64,000 bases of DNA from Angiostrongylus vasorum. Taxonomy: Eukaryota; Nematoda; Chromadorea; Rhabditida; Metastrongylidae. Positions within the stretch are counted from its first letter, which is position 1; each line of letters begins with the position of its first letter. The DNA lies in assembly GCA_018806985.1 (NCBI GenBank), contig JADANN010000309.1, positions 744,001 to 808,000 of the forward strand, written 5' to 3'. The notes beneath the pieces are model-generated. The model was given only the letters and a program-made list of their open reading frames with translations, was not told where the DNA came from and did not search any database. Positions 47,201 through 56,200 of this stretch are shown here, one piece after another. Both the position numbers and the translations under genes were made by a program.

Positions 47201-50200
47201 AGGGCGTTCTTCCCTGCTATTCATTCTCGGATTTTTGGAATTTATCCAAAAGGCCTCGAGAAATTTGCGCGTTGGTGTTTTACTCTCCTGTGCGATGACA
47301 GCGACTTTTACATCAAAATCTTCTCCGCTATGTTTTTGTATCCTATGCGTGCCTAGTGGCGCGTCTTGTTTTTGATTTTCGTTTGCCATCTAGGTGTTCT
47401 TTTATACCGATACATAAAGTCTGCCCGTTTCGCCGATATATTCGTGTACTAGAAGAAATCAGGTATATCGTACTTAGTACTACGTACTAAACTCATGCAA
47501 TCACCGTCCCTGCCGTAAGGGCAAAGTTACGCCATTTGGTGTTTCACGTAGACGGTCATACAGGCGGTTACGAACTAACTGACGACGTAGAGTATCCGGT
47601 GGTACTTCAGTTATCGCTACCGATTCCTCTAGATCTGCACTTCTCTCTTTTCTTTTAAAACGGCTTTCTTTTTACAATATTACAGAGTGACCGCAAGAAT
47701 ACATTTAATGCATTATATTGTAATTAATAATACAGTATAATTAGTAAGTAAATTAACATTTGATTTGATGGACTAAATTATATATACTATATTATCATGC
47801 TGTTAAATACATTATATTATATATTGCATTACATTATTATATTATATTAACACATTTATACATTTAATACAGTATGAAGTTCACCCCCTTAACCTTATAG
47901 CTGCACAAAAGTGGTAGGTGAGAAATTAGAGAACTGATTCAAAGAGTATTAGACTACAGTTGTTAAAAGGGGTCAGGCGGGGGGAGGGAGGGAGTTTGTA
48001 ATTACTCCTCATCAGTTAGATGTTAAGATAAAGGAGAAACGTTGTAGTGATGCTACCCTTTATCACCCATTACCTGCAAAGCAATACAGAAGCCAATACT
48101 GGAAGCTAAACAATCAACGGATCAAAGTGGCAAATGAAGCAGATCCGTTTTTTCGAATCTTCGAACGGATTGACCAACATCTCTCGTATCATACTTACTT
48201 GTTAAAACACATAAGTTACTTAGAGTTACATTTAATACAGTCCTGACAGAGTGCGTTTTACGACAGCTGCCGAAAACTTTTCAATAAGTTTTTGTTCGAT
48301 GTATTCGTTTTCTTAAGTACCGATTGGTCAGAGTCGATAGTCTACAGTCACTCTTCCTCACCATGTGGGTCTTCGTAGTTGCACCTAGTCGAATCTTTTG
48401 CAGTGCAGCTCCGCTCGAATGAGAACTCCACTCGGCAGTGCCCTTTTATACAGTTGAAGTTACATTTCGCAACGTACCTTGCCATTGAAAAGAGTAGGCA
48501 CTAAATAACACGTGGAAATTGTGATTGTAACTACCGCCTCAGCTTAGCTGGGTTCGTTGCCGATTTGGGCTTCTCAGATCAATCCCGTTGACAGGTGATT
48601 GCTGATGGCCTGATCGATAGAAATAGCTGAGAAACAGGAGAAACGAAGGACCTGCATGGTATGGCGAAGGATGCGTCAACCCCGGAAAGGGTAATATTCC
48701 CCTCCGGAAACACCTGCGGTCCGGAGTTTTGCAAATGTCTCAGCATTATTTAAGTTATATTTCACAATATACCCTGCCATTGAAAAGAGTAGGCAGTAGA
48801 TAATAAGTGAAAATTGTAAAAAAAAACACATACAAGTTATTTACGCTGACGTTAAAGCGCGTGGAAATGCCCGAAGGTTTAGATCGAAGCTGTTTAGAAT
48901 TAAAACCTCTGAAAACTGATTCCCAATGCACTTATTGGGCCAACAAGAGATGTTACTTTATTCTTTATTAAGGCAAAGCCGACATTTCAGCATCACTGTC
49001 TTCTTCAGAGCCTGGAGAGGTATACTGATATGCAATTTACAACGCTAAGAGCAATAACGCCTACAGAAAGATGAAAATCTGAATGGAAATCACATGATCA
49101 ACAGATTCTCGAAAAATCGTTTTTTACGCGTCATGCGGCAGAACAGCTGATTAGAGTCACATAGGTTGATGGGTGCCCCTCATATCAAAAGTCCATTCGA
49201 TGATAAGGGGCACGACCTCGTGTGTTCTGTGGGCATTCTTCCCTGCTATTCATTGTAGGATTGTTGTCGTCTATTAAAAAAAGCCGCGTGTGGCGCAGTG
49301 GTTGGAGGTGCCACTGTGACAAACAAGTGGAACCGATCCCCGCGCCCATGGCCCACCAAGCCTTCCATCCATCCGGGGTCAGAAAATTGGTACCAGACTT
49401 GCCTTGGAGGATAGCAGCACTGGTTCGATACATCGGTAGGCCACCGCGAGTCATTGTAAAGGCCAGATATGCATTCAATCACCTCCAACGATACTTAATG
49501 AAGTCGAATGCATGACGCATCCCTCAGGGATTGATCAACGCCAAGAGCTTATCCTTTTTTATCCAAAAAGCCTCAAGAAGTTTGGTCGTTGGTGTTTTGG
49601 GATCCTGTCCGAGGATAGCGACTTTTATTTCAAAAATCTTCCCCCGCTATGCTTTTTGTATCCTCAGCCAGCCTAGTGAGGTTCTTGTCTTGTTCTTCGT
49701 TTGCCATCTAGGTATTCTTTTACACGGATACATAATGTCTGCCCGTTTCACCAATGTATTCATCTCTGCAACAAAAAAATATTACATATTTCCTAAGTAT
49801 CGCTGTATAGCTATATCTACTTCATCACTAATAAAAGGCAAGATAAACGGGATTTTGTTCCGTCTAAACATTTCGTTTCGCGGCATAGATCTCCTTCCAA
49901 ACTTATCTCGTAGAGTTAGTATTTCGTAGCTATTGAAGGTGACTACTTGCCGGACCAAGCTGCGCGGTTCCCCCCCCCCTTAGGTCTCTATTTGTGCACA
50001 CAAAGTGTTTAGGTGTGAGGGGGTGGGAAAAGAGGAATGAGCGAGGATGTTTTGGTTTCTTGGTATGCACCTCGTCATATAACCGCTATCTCATCACTCA
50101 ATCTGAACACTAAGAAGTGGAAGCCACTTTTCTTTCGGTTTCTCCCAAATGAATTTAATGTACTCAGACTGCTCATTCAATAATTCAAACCATTTGTCCA

Positions 50201-53200
50201 TCTACTCTTGCATAATGAAGATGATAAAACAATCATCTATATATCTACAGTAGAGTAGCGGCCGAAGATCGATAACGGGGGCTTGGTAGTAGCCCAATGG
50301 CGAGACTTGGTGCCAGAGGCGCTGTCCATTGCCAACGCCTTCATTTGCGGATAATATTTATTTCCTTGACCATCTGAAAATCGAGCAGTGTAGGCTCTCT
50401 TTAAGAGAGCCATAAGCCGCCGCTGAGAGAGCCTGCAAACCCTCCCCATTTATCACTAACCGATAGTCTAATGGTCTTTGAATTTACTAAGCCACGCATA
50501 TGTATTCCTTCATCATGTTCAACAAGAAGTTCGAGGATGGCTTGAATTACGGAGTCATTCGATACGTTAGTGTAAAGAGCGGAAACGTTGAAGGTCTCCA
50601 TCACCTACGTTTTGTTGGGAGACACGTCATGTAGAGGTTCCAGGAACATCTGGGTGTTCGTGAGGTGAGCTGGGACATGTTTAAGTAACTGGGTAAGTAT
50701 TAGGCCTAGAAACCATGTTATTCTATCCGTTCGCCCGTCTACACAGCTGATAATGGGTCTAACTTTGACGAGTGATGGATTGGTTGACCAACATCATCAG
50801 CTAATACCTACTTTTCAGTCACTTTTTTACTTACTGACTATCCTTTTTTTTCATGGCAGGGGTTAATGTGAAATATAGTCACAATGATGCCGAGATATGT
50901 GTTCTTTCTTTGATAAACGATAATATGCTGAGATATTTGCAAAACTCTGCACTGCGGGTGTTTGCGGTGGACTCAATCCCACTATGACCATTTCCGGGAC
51001 AAACGTGTCCACGGCCACACCATAAGGGTCCTTCGTTTCGCCTGTCTCTCAAATCAAACTAACTTATCTGTTTTAATATGCGAGAATAAGACGGGACGTG
51101 TTGGTCTATCCATTTTAAGATTGAAATAACGGATGATTTTAAGACTACCGCCCTTGCCAATTTGGATATTCCTCCGTTATCACATCTAACTGGCGAGGAG
51201 TAACTGCAAACCCTCCCTCTACCACTTACTGATAGTCTAATGGTCGTTGAATTTACTAATTCTCTAATTTCTCGTATACCACATTTTTTGGGCGGCTGTG
51301 AGGTTAGGGATAAACTTTCTATATGATTAACTAAATTTTTAAGATAATGGCAACAACCAGAAACACTAACGATGACTGGAGGACAGTACTACCTCACCCA
51401 AGAAGAAATCCCATTTGTCATATCTTTTCGCCTTACAAAATATGGCCTTGGACGAAAAAATAGCGTACAAGGAAAACGCTTTGCAAAGCCAAAGAAACTC
51501 AGGATTTTGAGAAGTGGTGGATTGGAAGAATCTGCATCTTCTCGCTAAAAATCTTCAGAGTCTACCCGCTTTTAATCCGGGATAACAAAATCCACTGTGA
51601 GCTGATACGAACGTGCTTGCAGAAGTTTGCAGGCCCACTTATCTTTGTGAACGTACGAATTTAAATCAATGCTTACCGTCGCAATCGTGCTAGAAGTGGC
51701 TTTACGCAGGATTTGAATAAAAAAAAAGGTACGATATGAAAAAAGCTCGCCTCCGCTGCGACTCACAGGCCGAATGCATCTCACGGATCGAATAGTCGAA
51801 CCGGTACCACACGAGACCGAACACACACCGAAGTCGCCGACCTAGATGCTTTCAGTAAAACGAAGACGATTTAAGATTTTAAGTGTCCCGTTTCCCTTTC
51901 ATTCTCTTCTTCTCTCCATTTCTTAATGACTTGCGGTTTCCAATCAACATTACTGCATCCAAACACATAAATTATACAACAGGTTGATGCAGTGGCAACA
52001 TGAGTTCCAGCTTCTGATCTTTTTTTGTTTAGAAACGAAATGATGGTAGCAGATCGGCTTTTTTCGTAAGGGCTGGGAAGAAATATGCACTAGTACTTGC
52101 AATCCTTCGAGACAAAATGTTGCTGCTGGTGTTCTTACTTCAAAGTCTTAAGTCATGCAGTTGTTCATTTTTGAAAGCTGTATCTTCAGCAACAACATAA
52201 CGCTTGGGCTTACAATACTTCTTGCGACGGATGGGCACCAGCCGTATTTGCGACTATCTTTCGATGACCGATGGTTTGCAGCTACCCTTGTGCTTGTCAT
52301 CGGCTAAGGGCTGCCACCTCCCTTCTCCTTATTGTAAATAATGGGAGGTTTTTTTCCTTAAACTGATGGAATAGGTGCGAACAAAAGACTGCTTTTAATT
52401 TACTCTTTACTAGAATGATCGACCTTTGAAACATTATTGAATATTACCTATTTGGTAATAACCCCAACTCGGAATTAATATTGTACGTGTTCCGACTTTG
52501 CTTCCATTTCAAAAACCTTTTAAAGTGTCCCAAACTTCGTGATAAGAAAAAAGGAATGGAGAGTTCCCACATGTACCTGCCACTGAGGCGGACAGGCGTG
52601 TTGGTTGCACTGTCGGACGAGTTGTGGTGGACGAGTTCGAGCGTCACAGTTCGACCACGGGACGGCGCGACCGCTGGCTGTCTCACGACAAAGTAACGCT
52701 GCTTTTTGCTTACCTGAAAGCATTACATCATTTTCCTACTAAAAGCACTAGGTTTTTTGAAGAAGTATTAGGAAGAACGAAGTGGTCACGGTGACAAAAC
52801 AACGGATGTAAAAATGTAGTTAATTGACAGGATAACCACCAGGCTGGACATTTGTACTGCGGACCGGCTTAGGCTGCAAACAAGATCATATATTACCCAT
52901 ACCTTTTAAGAAGACGCCCTGATATATTTGAGAAAAATGTGGTCATTCTCGATATTGAAGTTTGTCCTATGGTATTTGCTTCACTCTTTGACGGTCGATC
53001 TGAGATGTACCACAAGCTGTCATCAGAGTATGACAACCCATTCTAGGAAATATGTTATCATGATTTCGAGCCATATCAAGAAGAACAACTGTGGACCATC
53101 GACACGGATCGTCGGCTCTGATGAAGGCAAAGACTTCGAAACGTTAGCCGAATAAACATCTCGTATCAATCTCGTGTAAGTTCAACAATACAAACATATG

Positions 53201-56200
53201 TTATTATGTTCGACATAGTATATTCATTGTGTTGGTTACATCTTCTAAATTCCTAGATTCCGAACTGTTTGCTGCACATCTTTCACGTGTGTTGGTCGAG
53301 TGACTTACTCCTAAGGATCGCCGACGTCCTGCAAGAAGCTCGGAGTGAAGAGTAGTAGCTACGTTTTCAGCAATCTCGGAATCTCAGAGGAAGTGACGCT
53401 GGACCGGACCAGCATACAACACATTTAAACAGAAAACTCGCGCGTTATAAACTGCAACAATGAACGCACGGTAAGCAGTGGAGATTGTGCGACACTACAC
53501 ATACAACGCCGGATCAGATTTCTTACCATACGACCCTCACAGAAAGATTTTTTACAAGTCTCGTCTAATTAACGACACCTATGTCAGAACATACAGTATC
53601 CGCTGGACGACACTACTAGCAATTGAAAATCCGGGTACCCCTCTTCATTTAAGTGGTACGAGATACCCTTAGCATCGTCCTTTCGACTATACGTTATATA
53701 ACGCTGAGTAATCCTTCATCCTGCTTATCTAGCGACTAGGTTTCTAACGCATTAGCAAAACCAGGAAGAGCCGTATAGCCGAAAGATGGACCCGGAGCCG
53801 CATATTCATAGTCCTCTTCACTATGTCCTCAAAGCTTTCGAAAGCTCCCCATGCTGCTTGCTTCCTCCTGCTCAACTCTGGAGCTAAATCGTTCATCATG
53901 ATGGCTGGAACAATCAGAGATGTTCATTCCGCTGAGCTCGAATGGGGGATACAAATTCATTAACATTGCTTCTGCGCGATTTAGTTGAGAACCAATCATT
54001 CTTCAAGTGTTGTCGACTTCATCCAGTATTTGTTCTGCTTTCGTATTGCTTGATGTTATAATAACGATATCCTTAGTAAACGAGAACATAATTGCCAACC
54101 ATCGATTTCAACCCATGCTGACCCACATGACGTTCTCGTAAGCGGATGTAAACCATTTTGGCGAGATGCCATCAACTCACCTACAGTTTCTTTTTGCGCC
54201 GATGTTAATATCATTGTAAAATGACAGCATTATTGTTGTGGGATTATATTTTTTATTCGTATATAACCACCAAAGACCTCCATATACTGACTGGCCACGC
54301 CCTAGCTGTCCAAAGTTCCCATGACTGCTTCCGTATCAGCTGAGTCAAAAAGCTTTCTTCAAACCGATAAAAATGAGATGGAGCCGTCTCTTGTACTCTC
54401 GCAACACTTTAATGGGTGGATGTGGTCCATCGTACTGAATCCTTTTCGAAACCTTACTTGCTAACATGGTTGTCCTTCGTTTAGTCTTCTGCTAATCCTG
54501 TTTGCGATGAGTCAAGTGAAAAGTTTGTAGACGATAGACAGTAGGCAGATTAGGCGATAGTTGTCAATATCATTGAGGTACCCCTTTTTTAACAATAATG
54601 TGATCCTGCTGATTTTTTCATTGAATAGGGATCTACTTGCAACTGGCAGGTGACATGTGAAGAGACGAGTCAGTTTGATGATTACGACTGGTGTAAAGTC
54701 CTTCGAGTGTTCATGCCTTGTCCTCTTTGCAGGCTTTCGAAGTGTCAGCTTTTATAATGTTACTGTGATGATGTTGAATGAACTGGTCATATTCTTCTTC
54801 AATGTTATCACTAACGATATTTTCCCTAGAGCCGGAAAAATGACCTGGATTATTCCCATTTTATGGCAGTTTCGGAATTGCGTTTTTTGAACCTACTTTC
54901 TCTCCTTTCCGCTAAAAGTGGGATCTTGCGCGAACGAGGCGATAGTTTGATCCCATGTAGAATCTTGAAGAAACAGCGATTTCGCCTAGGCAAAAAATTT
55001 TGATTTGCAATTATGTGATATATTTCGTTATCGTTGTCGACGCATGCAGCGTACTGGTCAGAGGCGCCCTGTAGTACACATAGGGATCGATCTCCGCGGT
55101 TGGAAAATTGCTACGAGACTTGTCTGGGAGGATAGCGGCACTGGCTTGATATATTGGTAGGCCACCATGAGTGACTTTAAAGGCTAGTTATGCATTCAAC
55201 CACCACCAACGATGCCTAGTGAATTCAAATGCACGGCGCATTCCTCAGGGGATTGATCAACGCTGAGAGCTTAATCCTTTTTTATTTTTATTTCGTCGTG
55301 GTACTCTTCACTTGGGTTATTTTCACGTCTACCACTAGGAGATGGGCTCTTGGAATTGTGAGTTATCATGAAAGGCCTCAGTCTTTATGATAAACTTGGA
55401 AGGCCACTCACCTTGCTCGTTCCGTGGGTCCTAATGTGACGTTCTTCCTAATGGTGACCTTGAAAAGTGTATGATCTTCTCTGTAGAACTACTCCAAGTC
55501 CATACAAAACGCTTCAACTTCGTTTTCGTCATGGTTTGATGCCGGTGCGTAAACGACAAAGATTGTCAAAGCCGGTGTTGAACCACATCTCTTCACTCGT
55601 AAACGTCCGACTCAGGTTGTTACTTGTTCGTAAGAATCGATGTTTGTAAGTATAGTCATGTTGACGAGAAGGTGGGCGTTGCCGACTCCTCTACTGTCTC
55701 ATGTTCAGAGAAACAGTTGTTCTCAGGTGTCATAGATGACATACAATGGATGGCATCTTCTCGTCTCTGCCAATCCGATGACGTCTTACCTACTTGTCTG
55801 CATGACCAAGTCTTCTATCGAGGATTCAGATGCAAGTGTCCATGCATTGTAGGTACAGATCATTATCTTAGGCCATTGCGATTAGAGGCAACTTAGAATG
55901 ACCCTGAGATTTTAGCACCCTCTCCGCACCCGTCCTATCCGACGCTGGCGTATATGGGCTCTTTCGGGGTTAGGTAGATAAGGCATTTAGCATTTCACAA
56001 CCACGTTACTTCTTGGTGAGCCCTGAACGTGGTGGCTGGATAGGCTTTTTTAGCTTGCTGGCCTTTACCAGAGTAGACGGAAAGCCTGCTTGTTGGAGAC
56101 GAATCCCAACCGCCTCATATATCCATAGCTTCTGGACCACATAATACTCCGACTCAATTCTTACAAGTTGGTCACCACTACTTACATGCCTCACTTGCGC

